Assembly: GCF_949987535.1 (NCBI RefSeq)
Contig: NC_080064.1
Coordinates: 126,508,708 to 126,572,707, forward strand
Direction: 5' to 3'
From: Balaenoptera acutorostrata
Lineage: Eukaryota; Chordata; Mammalia; Artiodactyla; Balaenopteridae
DNA length: 64,000 nt
The position numbers and the translations under genes are program-made. A model generated the notes under the pieces. That model had not been told where the DNA came from. It was given only the letters and a program-made list of their open reading frames with translations, and did not search any database. How positions within the stretch are numbered: the stretch's first letter is position 1; each line of letters begins with the position of its first letter. This document shows, one piece after another, positions 38,577 to 51,628 of the stretch.

Positions 38577-39818
38577 GAGTGGGGAATAGGCAAGAAAATT
38601 CAACACATGAGAAATTTTTCAAGAAGTCAATATGAAGAGGGAAGTTGTACTCACTCTTTATCAAAAAAAGGAAAAGAAAAAAAAGGACATGCTTAAAGCT
38701 CAGTATAAGGAATTATTAGCCACATGCAAATTCAAATTCAAAAAGGTTTCAGCTCACACCAGTCATGACCATCAGCAAAAAGACTACAAACTATAAATAC
38801 TTAAGGGGTTTGAGAAAAATGTGTACCTTCTAGCTGCTCGTGGGATGTAAAGTGGTAACAGCACTAACGAAAACTGAATGGAGCTGCTACAAAGGTAAAA
38901 ATTGAGCTACCATATGATGCGGCAGGGCACCTTTTGGGCCTATAACCTAAGACCACCAGAATCGGAAAGACAGAGGCAGGCAAATGTGAACTGCAACAAC
39001 ATTGATATAGCCAAGACATGGAAGCAAAAAAAAGGTCCATAAACAGATGAATGGACAAAGACGAAGTGGTATACGTACCAAATGGAATAGAAGCCTCGGG
39101 AACAAAATGAACAATGCCGTTTTCAGGACTACAGTTGAGCCTAGAAATAATCATATAAGGTTAAGTAAGTCAAAAGGGTATGACAAATATCCTATGATAT
39201 CATTTATACATGTTATCCTAAGATTGCTACCAATGAACATATTTCCACAAAAAAAGACACTCACAGACTTATCAAATAAACTAATGGTTAGCCAAACTGA
39301 AAGGTGGGAGGATGGGTAAATTAGGACTATGGCGTTTACATACATATACTAATGTATGTTAAATGTATGTAAACATATAACAGATAAACTATATGAATTA
39401 TATAATCACCAATACCTTTAAAATATATATTGTGTAATCACATACATGCTAACAGGATCCGAAGATGAACAGACATATGTATGAATCATTGAGCAGATTC
39501 TGTACAGCCAGACAATCAAAACACTCTAATCAAATTTACTCCGATAAGAAATAGAAATTAAATTGAAAAAACAAACAGAAGTAAGGAGACATGAAGTTCT
39601 GGGGGCTTGTCCCAGCACATTCCACTCTAGTTTACAACCTCGGAACACTACCTCCAGGAAGACTCTGTTGCCCTAGTAACAAGAGTTGAGAACGTAATAA
39701 TGCTGCCGCCTTGTGGCTGTTTCCCACAACAGCAGCTTTATACCCAGTGCCAATTGTTGCTTAATAGTCACAAGGACTGCAGGGCTCTAAATGACACCTG
39801 CCCTCAAAAAATGCCCTG
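38577..39818 (+). repeat. Monomer 30, chimera C/a
   Basis: C-type up to 39385 (gataaact), A-type from 39517 (caatcaaaac). The switch lies further right than in units 20 and 25. It has gagaacg. Private base: aaatacttaagg at about 38799. Confidence 0.94.
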
Positions 39819-41056
39819 CGGTAGGGAATAGGCAAGAAAATTCAAGACATGAGAAAATTTTCAAGAAGTCAATAAGAGGAAGGAAGTTGTACTCACGCTT
39901 TAAAAAAAAGGAAAAGAAAAAAAAGGACATGCCTAAAGCTCAGTATAAGGAATTATTAGCCATAGGCAAATTCAAATTCAAAAAGGTTTCAGCTCACACC
40001 AGTCATGACCATCAGCAAAAAGTCTACAAACTATAAATGCTGAAGGGGTTTTAGAGAACTGTGTACCTTCTAGCTGCTGGTGGGATGTAAAGTGGTAACA
40101 GCACTAACGCAAACTGAATCGAGCTGCTTTACAAGGTAAAACCTGAGCTACCATATGATGCGGCAGGGCACCTTTTGGGCCTATAACCTAAGACCACCAG
40201 AATCGGAAAGACAGAGGCAGGCAAATGTGCACTGCAGCAATATTGAAATAGCCAAGAAATGGAAGCAAAAAAAGATCCATAAACAGATGAATGGACAAAA
40301 AGAAGAGGTATATGGACAGCATGGAATAGTAGCCTCGGAAAAAAAATAAACAATGCCGTGTTCAGGACTACAGTTGAGCCTAGAAATAATCATATAAGGT
40401 TAAGTAAGTCAAAAAGGTATGACAAATATCCTATGATATCATTTATACATGTTATCCTAAGATTGCTACCAATGAACATATTTCCACAAAAAAAGACACT
40501 CACAGACTTATCAAATAAACTAATTGTTAGCCAAAATGAAAGGTGGGAGGATGGGTAAATTAGGACTATGGGGTTAACATACATATAGTAATGTTTGTTA
40601 AATGTATATAAACAAAAAACATACAAACTATATAAATTATATAATCACAATACCTTTAAAATATACATTCTGTAATTCCATACATGCTAACATGATCCGA
40701 AGAGGAACAGACATATGTGTGAATCATTGAGTAGATTCTGTACAGCCAGACAATCAAAACACTCTAATCAAATTTACTCCGATAAGAAATAGAAATTAAA
40801 TTTAAAAAACAAACATAAGTAAGGAGACATGAAGTTCTGGGGGCTTGTCCCAGCACATTCCACTCTAGTTTACAACCTCGGAACACTACCTCCAGGAAGA
40901 CTCTGTTGCCCTAGTAACAAGAGTTGAGAATGTAATAATGCTGCTGCCTTGTGGCTGTTTCCCACAACAGCAGCTTTAAACACACTGCTAATGGTTGCTT
41001 CATAGTCACAAGGATTGCAGGGCTCTAAATGACACCTGCCCTCAAGAAATGCCCTG
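39819..41056 (+). repeat. Monomer 31, type B
   Basis: Same marks as unit 29; second B of a four-fold BC run. Confidence 0.96.
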
Positions 41057-42298
41057 GAGTGGGGAATAGGCAAGAAAATTCAACACATGAGAAATTTTTC
41101 AAGAAGTCAATATGAAGAGGGAAGTTGTACTCACTCTTTATCAAAAAAAGGAAAAGAAAAAAAAGGACATGCTTAAAGCTCAGTATAAGGAATTATTAGC
41201 CACATGCAAATTCAAATTCAAAAAGGTTTCAGCTCACACCAGTCATGACCATCAGCAAAAAGACTACAAACTATAAATGCTTAAGGGGTTTGAGAAAAAT
41301 GTGTACCTTCTAGCTGCTCGTGGGATGTAAAGTGGTAACAGCACTAACGAAAACTGAATGGAGCTGCTACAAAGGTAAAAATTGAGCTACCATATGATGC
41401 GGCAGGGCACCTTTTGGGCCTATAACCTAAGACCACCAGAATCGGAAAGACAGAGGCAGGCAAATGTGAACTGCAACAACATTGATATAGCCAAGACATG
41501 GAAGCAAAAAAAAGGTCCATAAACAGATGAATGGACAAAGACGAAGTGGTATACGTACCAAATGGAATAGAAGCCTCGGGAACAAAATGAACAATGCCGT
41601 TTTCAGGACTACAGTTGAGCCTAGAAATAATCATATAAGGTTAAGTAAGTCAAAAGGGTATGACAAATATCCTATGATATCATTTATACATGTTATCCTA
41701 AGATTGCTACCAATGAACATATTTCCACAAAAAAAGACACTCACAGACTTATCAAATAAACTAATGGTTAGCCAAAATGAAAGGTCGGAGGATGGGTAAA
41801 TTAGGACTATGGTGTTTACATACATATACTAATGTATGTTAAATGTATATAAACATATAACAGAAAAACTATATGAATTATATAATCACCAATACCTTTA
41901 AAATATATATTGTGTAATCACATACATGCTAACAGGATCCGAAGATGAACAGACATATGTATGAAACATTGAGCAGATTCTGTACAGCCAGACAATCAAA
42001 ACACTCTAATCAAATTTACTCCGATAAGAAATAGAAATTAAATTGAAAAAACAAACAGAAGTAAGGAGACATGAAGTTCTGGGGGCTTGTCCCAGCACAT
42101 TCCACTCTAGTTTACAACCTCGGAACACTACCTCCAGGAAGACTCTGTTGCCCTAGTAACAAGAGTTGAGAACGTAATAATGCTGCCGCCTTGTGGCTGT
42201 TTCCCACAACAGCAGCTTTATACCCAGTGCCAATTGTTGCTTAATAGTCACAAGGACTGCAGGGCTCTAAATGACACCTGCCCTCAAAAAATGCCCTG
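41057..42298 (+). repeat. Monomer 32, chimera C/a
   Basis: C-type to about 41493 (caacaacattg). A-type from 41777 (ccaaaatgaaagg), with ggtcggagg and gaaacattg. The donor was an A unit of the kind that carries SINE haplotype 3. No SINE is present, so the switch lies after the SINE site or the tract excluded it. Confidence 0.93.
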
Positions 42299-43536
42299 CG
42301 GTAGGGAATAGGCAAGAAAATTCAAGACATGAGAAAATTTTCAAGAAGTCAATAAGAGGAAGGAAGTTGTACTCACGCTTTAAAAAAAAGGAAAAGAAAA
42401 AAAAGGACATGCCTAAAGCTCAGTATAAGGAATTATTAGCCATAGGCAAATTCAAATTCAAAAAGGTTTCAGCTCACACCAGTCATGACCATCAGCAAAA
42501 AGTCTACAAACTATAAATGCTGAAGGGGTTTTAGAGAACTGTGTACCTTCTAGCTGCTGGTGGGATGTAAAGTGGTAACAGCACTAACGCAAACTGAATC
42601 GAGCTGCTTTACAAGGTAAAACCTGAGCTACCATATGATGCGGCAGGGCACCTTTTGGGCCTATAACCTAAGACCACCAGAATCGGAAAGACAGAGGCAG
42701 GCAAATGTGCACTGCAGCAATATTGAAATAGCCAAGAAATGGAAGCAAAAAAAGATCCATAAACAGATGAATGGACAAAAAGAAGAGGTATATGGACAGC
42801 ATGGAATAGTAGCCTCGGAAAAAAAATAAACAATGCCGTGTTCAGGACTACAGTTGAGCCTAGAAATAATCATATAAGGTTAAGTAAGTCAAAAAGGTAT
42901 GACAAATATCCTATGATATCATTTATACATGTTATCCTAAGATTGCTACCAATGAACATATTTCCACAAAAAAAGACACTCACAGACTTATCAAATAAAC
43001 TAATTGTTAGCCAAAATGAAAGGTGGGAGGATGGGTAAATTAGGACTATGGGGTTAACATACATATAGTAATGTTTGTTAAATGTATATAAACAAAAAAC
43101 ATACAAACTATATAAATTATATAATCACAATACCTTTAAAATATACATTCTGTAATTCCATACATGCTAACATGATCCGAAGAGGAACAGACATATGTGT
43201 GAATCATTGAGTAGATTCTGTACAGCCAGACAATCAAAACACTCTAATCAAATTTACTCCGATAAGAAATAGAAATTAAATTTAAAAAACAAACATAAGT
43301 AAGGAGACATGAAGTTCTGGGGGCTTGTCCCAGCACATTCCACTCTAGTTTACAACCTCGGAACACTACCTCCAGGAAGACTCTGTTGCCCTAGTAACAA
43401 GAGTTGAGAATGTAATAATGCTGCTGCCTTGTGGCTGTTTCCCACAACAGCAGCTTTAAACACACTGCTAATGGTTGCTTCATAGTCACAAGGATTGCAG
43501 GGCTCTAAATGACACCTGCCCTCAAGAAATGCCCTG
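42299..43536 (+). repeat. Monomer 33, type B
   Basis: Same marks as unit 29; third B of the BC run. Confidence 0.96.
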
Positions 43537-44778
43537 GAGTGGGGAATAGGCAAGAAAATTCAACACATGAGAAATTTTTCAAGAAGTCAATATGAAGAGG
43601 GAAGTTGTACTCACTCTTTATCAAAAAAAGGAAAAGAAAAAAAAGGACATGCTTAAAGCTCAGTATAAGGAATTATTAGCCACATGCAAATTCAAATTCA
43701 AAAAGGTTTCAGCTCACACCAGTCATGACCATCAGCAAAAAGACTACAAACTATAAATGCTTAAGGGGTTTGAGAAAAATGTGTACCTTCTAGCTGCTCG
43801 TGGGATGTAAAGTGGTAACAGCACTAACGAAAACTGAATGGAGCTGCTACAAAGGTAAAAATTGAGCTACCATATGATGCGGCAGGGCACCTTTTGGGCC
43901 TATAACCTAAGACCACCAGAATCGGAAAGACAGAGGCAGGCAAATGTGAACTGCAACAACATTGATATAGCCAAGACATGGAAGCAAAAAAAAGGTCCAT
44001 AAACAGATGAATGGACAAAGACGAAGTGGTATACGTACCAAATGGAATAGAAGCCTCGGGAACAAAATGAACAATGCCGTTTTCAGGACTACAGTTGAGC
44101 CTAGAAATAATCATATAAGGTTAAGTAAGTCAAAAGGGTATGACAAATATCCTATGATATCATTTATACATGTTATCCTAAGATTGCTACCAATGAACAT
44201 ATTTCCACAAAAAAAGACACTCACAGACTTATCAAATAAACTAATGGTTAGCCAAACTGAAAGGTGGGAGGATGGGTAAATTAGGACTATGGCGTTTACA
44301 TACATATACTAATGTATGTTAAATGTATGTAAACATATAACAGATAAACTATATGAATTATATAATCACCAATACCTTTAAAATATATATTGTGTAATCA
44401 CATACATGCTAACAGGATCCGAAGATGAACAGACATATGTATGAATCATTGAGCAGATTCTGTACAGCCAGACAATCAAAACACTCTAATCAAATTTACT
44501 CCGATAAGAAATAGAAATTAAATTGAAAAAACAAACAGAAGTAAGGAGACATGAAGTTCTGGGGGCTTGTCCCAGCACATTCCACTCTAGTTTACAACCT
44601 CGGAACACTACCTCCAGGAAGACTCTGTTGCCCTAGTAACAAGAGTTGAGTACGTAATAATGCTGCCGCCTTGTGGCTGTTTCCCACAACAGCAGCTTTA
44701 TACCCAGTGCCAATTGTTGCTTAATAGTCACAAGGACTGCAGGGCTCTAAATGACACCTGCCCTCAAAAAATGCCCTG
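43537..44778 (+). repeat. Monomer 34, chimera C/a
   Basis: Switch between 44345 (gataaact) and 44477 (caatcaaaac), as in unit 30, but with the gagtacg mark of units 20 and 25. It combines traits of two other chimeras. Confidence 0.94.
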
Positions 44779-46016
44779 CGGTAGGGAATAGGCAAGAAAA
44801 TTCAAGACATGAGAAAATTTTCAAGAAGTCAATAAGAGGAAGGAAGTTGTACTCACGCTTTAAAAAAAAGGAAAAGAAAAAAAAGGACATGCCTAAAGCT
44901 CAGTATAAGGAATTATTAGCCATAGGCAAATTCAAATTCAAAAAGGTTTCAGCTCACACCAGTCATGACCATCAGCAAAAAGTCTACAAACTATAAATGC
45001 TGAAGGGGTTTTAGAGAACTGTGTACCTTCTAGCTGCTGGTGGGATGTAAAGTGGTAACAGCACTAACGCAAACTGAATCGAGCTGCTTTACAAGGTAAA
45101 ACCTGAGCTACCATATGATGCGGCAGGGCACCTTTTGGGCCTATAACCTAAGACCACCAGAATCGGAAAGACAGAGGCAGGCAAATGTGCACTGCAGCAA
45201 TATTGAAATAGCCAAGAAATGGAAGCAAAAAAAGATCCATAAACAGATGAATGGACAAAAAGAAGAGGTATATGGACAGCATGGAATAGTAGCCTCGGAA
45301 AAAAAATAAACAATGCCGTGTTCAGGACTACAGTTGAGCCTAGAAATAATCATATAAGGTTAAGTAAGTCAAAAAGGTATGACAAATATCCTATGATATC
45401 ATTTATACATGTTATCCTAAGATTGCTACCAATGAACATATTTCCACAAAAAAAGACACTCACAGACTTATCAAATAAACTAATTGTTAGCCAAAATGAA
45501 AGGTGGGAGGATGGGTAAATTAGGACTATGGGGTTAACATACATATAGTAATGTTTGTTAAATGTATATAAACAAAAAACATACAAACTATATAAATTAT
45601 ATAATCACAATACCTTTAAAATATACATTCTGTAATTCCATACATGCTAACATGATCCGAAGAGGAACAGACATATGTGTGAATCATTGAGTAGATTCTG
45701 TACAGCCAGACAATCAAAACACTCTAATCAAATTTACTCCGATAAGAAATAGAAATTAAATTTAAAAAACAAACATAAGTAAGGAGACATGAAGTTCTGG
45801 GGGCTTGTCCCAGCACATTCCACTCTAGTTTACAACCTCGGAACACTACCTCCAGGAAGACTCTGTTGCCCTAGTAACAAGAGTTGAGAATGTAATAATG
45901 CTGCTGCCTTGTGGCTGTTTCCCACAACAGCAGCTTTAAACACACTGCTAATGGTTGCTTCATAGTCACAAGGATTGCAGGGCTCTAAATGACACCTGCC
46001 CTCAAGAAATGCCCTG
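44779..46016 (+). repeat. Monomer 35, type B
   Basis: Same marks as unit 29; fourth B of the BC run. Confidence 0.96.
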
Positions 46017-47258
46017 GAGTGGGGAATAGGCAAGAAAATTCAACACATGAGAAATTTTTCAAGAAGTCAATATGAAGAGGGAAGTTGTACTCACTCTTTA
46101 TCAAAAAAAGGAAAAGAAAAAAAAGGACATGCTTAAAGCTCAGTATAAGGAATTATTAGCCACATGCAAATTCAAATTCAAAAAGGTTTCAGCTCACACC
46201 AGTCATGACCATCAGCAAAAAGACTACAAACTATAAATGCTTAAGGGGTTTGAGAAAAATGTGTACCTTCTAGCTGCTCGTGGGATGTAAAGTGGTAACA
46301 GCACTAACGAAAACTGAATGGAGCTGCTACAAAGGTAAAAATTGAGCTACCATATGATGCGGCAGGGCACCTTTTGGGCCTATAACCTAAGACCACCAGA
46401 ATCGGAAAGACAGAGGCAGGCAAATGTGAACTGCAACAACATTGATATAGCCAAGACATGGAAGCAAAAAAAAGGTCCATAAACAGATGAATGGACAAAG
46501 ACGAAGTGGTATACGTACCAAATGGAATAGAAGCCTCGGGAACAAAATGAACAATGCCGTTTTCAGGACTACAGTTGAGCCTAGAAATAATCATATAAGG
46601 TTAAGTAAGTCAAAAGGGTATGACAAATATCCTATGATATCATTTATACATGTTATCCTAAGATTGCTACCAATGAACATATTTCCACAAAAAAAGACAC
46701 TCACAGACTTATCAAATAAACTAATGGTTAGCCAAACTGAAAGGTGGGAGGATGGGTAAATTAGGACTATGGCGTTTACATACATATACTAATGTATGTT
46801 AAATGTATGTAAACATATAACAGATAAACTATATGAATTATATAATCACCAATACCTTTAAAATATATATTGTGTAATCACATACATGCTAACAGGATCC
46901 GAAGATGAACAGACATATGTATGAATCATTGAGCAGATTCTGTACAGCCAGACAATGAAAACACTCTAATCAAATTTACTCCGATAAGAAATAGAAATTA
47001 AATTTAAAAAACAAACAGAAGTAAGGAGACATAAACTTCTCGGGGCTTCTCCCAGCACATTCCACTCTAACTCACAACCTCGGAACACTACCTAGAGGAA
47101 GACTCTGTTGCCCTAGTAACAAGAGTTGAGAACGTAATAATGCTGCCGCCTTGTGGCTGTTTCCCACAACAGCAGCTTTATACCCAGTGCCTATTGTTGC
47201 TTAATAGTCACAAGGACTGCAGGGCACTAAATGACACCTGCCTTCAAAAAAGGCCCTG
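46017..47258 (+). repeat. Monomer 36, type C
   Basis: C-type throughout, ends the BC run. Followed by A. Confidence 0.96.
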
Positions 47259-48824
47259 GGGTAGGGAATAGGCAAGAAAATTCAACACATGAGAAATTTT
47301 TCAGGAAGTCAATATGAAGAGGGAAGTTGTACTCACTCTTTAACAAAAAAAGGAAAAGAAGAAAAAGGGGATGCCTAAAGCTCAGTGTAAGGAATTATTA
47401 GCCACATGCCTATCCAACCTCCAAAAAGGTTTCAGCTCACACAGGTCAAATGGCCATCAGCAAAAAGTCCACAAACTATAAATGCAGAAGGGGTTTTAGA
47501 GAACTCTGTACCTCCTAGCTCTGGTGGGATCTAAAGTGGTAACAGCACTAACAAAAACGGAATGGAGCTGCTTTACAAGGTAAAAACTGAGCTACCATAT
47601 GATGCGACAGGGCACCTTTTGAGCCTATTAACTAAGACCACCAGAATCGGAAAGACAGAGGCAGGCAAATGTGCACTGCAGCAATATTGAAATAGCCAAG
47701 ACATGGAAGCAAAAAAAAGGTCCATAAACAGATGAATGGACAAAGACGAAGTGGTATACGTACCAAATGGAATAGAAGCCTCGGGAACAAAATGAACAAT
47801 GCCGTTTTCAGGACTACAGTTGAGCCTAGAAATAATCATATAAGGTTAAGTAAGTCAAAAGGGTATGACAGGGGCTTCCCTGGTGGCGCAGTGATAGAGA
47901 ATCTGCCTGCTAATGCAGGGGACGCGGGTTCGAGCCCTGGTCTGGGAGGATCCCACGTGCCACAGAGCAACTGGGACCGTGAGCCACAACTGCTGAGCCT
48001 GCGCATCTGGAGCCTGTGCCCCGCAACGGAAGGGGCCACGATAGTGAGAGGCCCGTGCACCGCAATGAAGAGTGGCCCCCGCTTGCCGCAACTAGAGAAA
48101 GCCCTCGCACGAAACGAAGACCCAACACAGCTAAATAAATAGATAAATAAATAAATAAAGTAGCTATTAATTAAAAAAAAAGGGTATGACAAATATCCTA
48201 TGATATCATTTATACATGTTATCCTAAGATTGCTACCAATGAACATATTTCCACAAAAAAAGACACTCACAGACTTATCAAATAAACTAATGGTTAGCCA
48301 AACTGAAAGGTGGGAGGATGGGTAAATTAGGACTATGGCGTTTACATACATATACTAATGTATGTTAAATGTATGTAAACATATAACAGATAAACTATAT
48401 GAATTATATAATCACCAATACCTTTAAAATATATATTGTGTAATCACATACATGCTAACAGGATCCGAAGATGAACAGACATATGTATGAATCATTGAGC
48501 AGATTCTGTACAGCCAGACAATGAAAACACTCTAATCAAATTTACTCCGATAAGAAATAGAAATTAAATTTAAAAAACAAACAGAAGTAAGGAGACATAA
48601 ACTTCTCGGGGCTTCTCCCAGCACATTCCACTCTAACTCACAACCTCGGAACACTACCTAGAGGAAGACTCTGTTGCCCTAGTAACAAGAGTTGAGAACG
48701 TAATAATGCTGCCGCCTTGTGGCTGTTTCCCACAACAGCAGCTTTATACCCAGTGCCTATTGTTGCTTAATAGTCACAAGGACTGCAGGGCACTAAATGA
48801 CACCTGCCTTCAAAAAAGGCCCTG
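47259..48824 (+). repeat. Monomer 37, chimera A-SINE/c
   Basis: A-type left part with SINE, but C-type from 48303 (caaactgaa) to the end, and followed directly by another A. The switch lies between the SINE end (48177) and 48303, so this event is independent of the one in units 4 and 8. Confidence 0.94.
47870..48177 (+). mobile_element. CHR-type SINE, copy 9 (haplotype 3)
   Basis: Same site (47857-47869, 48178-48190). Private CpG change gcccgtgcacc in place of gcccgcgcacc. It is the only SINE followed by a C-type right part. Confidence 0.93.
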
Positions 48825-50390
48825 GGGTAGGGAATAGGCAAGAAAATTCAACACATGAGAAATTTTTCAGGAAGTCAATATGAAGAGGGAAGTTGTACTC
48901 ACTCTTTAACAAAAAAAGGAAAAGAAGAAAAAGGGGATGCCTAAAGCTCAGTGTAAGGAATTATTAGCCACATGCCTATCCAACCTCCAAAAAGGTTTCA
49001 GCTCACACAGGTCAAATGGCCATCAGCAAAAAGTCCACAAACTATAAATGCAGAAGGGGTTTTAGAGAACTCTGTACCTCCTAGCTCTGGTGGGATCTAA
49101 AGTGGTAACAGCACTAACAAAAACGGAATGGAGCTGCTTTACAAGGTAAAAACTGAGCTACCATATGATGCGACAGGGCACCTTTTGAGCCTATTAACTA
49201 AGACCACCAGAATCGGAAAGACAGAGGCAGGCAAATGTGCACTGCAGCAATATTGAAATAGCCAAGACATGGAAGCAAAAAAAAGGTCCATAAACAGATG
49301 AATGGACAAAGACGAAGTGGTATACGTACCAAATGGAATAGAAGCCTCGGGAACAAAATGAACAATGCCGTTTTCAGGACTACAGTTGAGCCTAGAAATA
49401 ATCATATAAGGTTAAGTAAGTCAAAAGGGTATGACAGGGGCTTCCCTGGTGGCGCAGTGATAGAGAATCTGCCTGCTAATGCAGGGGACGCGGGTTCGAG
49501 CCCTGGTCTGGGAGGATCCCACGTGCCACAGAGCAACTGGGACCGTGAGCCACAACTGCTGAGCCTGCGCATCTGGAGCCTGTGCCCCGCAACGGAAGGG
49601 GCCACGATAGTGAGAGGCCCGCGCACCGCAATGAAGAGTGGCCCCCGCTTGCCGCAACTAGAGAAAGCCCTCGCACGAAACGAAGACCCAACACAGCTAA
49701 ATAAATAGATAAATAAATAAATAAAGTAGCTATTAATTAAAAAAAAAGGGTATGACAAATATCCTATGATATCATTTATACATGTTATCCTAAGATTGCT
49801 ACCAATGAACATATTTCCACAAAAAAAGACACTCACAGACTTATCAAATAAACTAATGGTTAGCCAAAATGAAAGGTCGGAGGATGGGTAAATTAGGACT
49901 ATGGTGTTTACATACATATACTAATGTATGTTAAATGTATATAAACATATAACAGAAAAACTATATGAATTATATAATCACCAATACCTTTAAAATATAT
50001 ATTGTGTAATCACATACATGCTAACAGGATCCGAAGATGAACAGACATATGTATGAAACATTGAGCAGATTCTGTACAGCCAGACAATCAAAACACTCTA
50101 ATCAAATTTACTCCGATAAGAAATAGAAATTAAATTGAAAAAACAAACAGAAGTAAGGAGACATGAAGTTCTGGGGGCTTGTCCCAGCACATTCCACTCT
50201 AGTTTACAACCTCGGAACACTACCTCCAGGAAGACTCTGTTGCCCTAGTAACAAGAGTTGAGAACGTAATAATGCTGCCGCCTTGTGGCTGTTTCCCACA
50301 ACAGCAGCTTTATACCCAGTACCAATTGTTGCTTAATAGTCACAAGGACTGCAGGGCTCTAAATGACACCTGCCCTCAAAAAATGCCCTG
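48825..50390 (+). repeat. Monomer 38, type A with SINE
   Basis: A-type with ggtcggagg and gaaacattg. Private base cagtaccaattg near 50320. Starts the third pentamer. Confidence 0.96.
49436..49743 (+). mobile_element. CHR-type SINE, copy 10 (haplotype 3)
   Basis: Same site (49423-49435, 49744-49756). Haplotype 3 without private change. Only 1,566 bases from copy 9, the closest SINE pair in the window. Confidence 0.93.
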
Positions 50391-51628
50391 CGGTAGGGAA
50401 TAGGCAAGAAAATTCAAGACATGAGAAAATTTTCAAGAAGTCAATAAGAGGAAGGAAGTTGTACTCACGCTTTAAAAAAAAGGAAAAGAAAAAAAAGGAC
50501 ATGCCTAAAGCTCAGTATAAGGAATTATTAGCCATAGGCAAATTCAAATTCAAAAAGGTTTCAGCTCACACCAGTCATGACCATCAGCAAAAAGTCTACA
50601 AACTATAAATGCTGAAGGGGTTTTAGAGAACTGTGTACCTTCTAGCTGCTGGTGGGATGTAAAGTGGTAACAGCACTAACGCAAACTGAATCGAGCTGCT
50701 TTACAAGGTAAAACCTGAGCTACCATATGATGCGGCAGGGCACCTTTTGGGCCTATAACCTAAGACCACCAGAATCGGAAAGACAGAGGCAGGCAAATGT
50801 GCACTGCAGCAATATTGAAATAGCCAAGAAATGGAAGCAAAAAAAGATCCATAAACAGATGAATGGACAAAAAGAAGAGGTATATGGACAGCATGGAATA
50901 GTAGCCTCGGAAAAAAAATAAACAATGCCGTGTTCAGGACTACAGTTGAGCCTAGAAATAATCATATAAGGTTAAGTAAGTCAAAAAGGTATGACAAATA
51001 TCCTATGATATCATTTATACATGTTATCCTAAGATTGCTACCAATGAACATATTTCCACAAAAAAAGACACTCACAGACTTATCAAATAAACTAATTGTT
51101 AGCCAAAATGAAAGGTGGGAGGATGGGTAAATTAGGACTATGGGGTTAACATACATATAGTAATGTTTGTTAAATGTATATAAACAAAAAACATACAAAC
51201 TATATAAATTATATAATCACAATACCTTTAAAATATACATTCTGTAATTCCATACATGCTAACATGATCCGAAGAGGAACAGACATATGTGTGAATCATT
51301 GAGTAGATTCTGTACAGCCAGACAATCAAAACACTCTAATCAAATTTACTCCGATAAGAAATAGAAATTAAATTTAAAAAACAAACATAAGTAAGGAGAC
51401 ATGAAGTTCTGGGGGCTTGTCCCAGCACATTCCACTCTAGTTTACAACCTCGGAACACTACCTCCAGGAAGACTCTGTTGCCCTAGTAACAAGAGTTGAG
51501 AATGTAATAATGCTGCTGCCTTGTGGCTGTTTCCCACAACAGCAGCTTTAAACACACTGCTAATGGTTGCTTCATAGTCACAAGGATTGCAGGGCTCTAA
51601 ATGACACCTGCCCTCAAGAAATGCCCTG
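50391..51628 (+). repeat. Monomer 39, type B
   Basis: Marks as unit 29. Confidence 0.96.

Noticed and set aside
47259..50390. Assembly duplication as cause of the AA pair
   Set aside because: The first A has a C-type right part and a private SINE change, so it is not a copy of the second. An assembly artefact elsewhere in the array cannot be excluded without reads.
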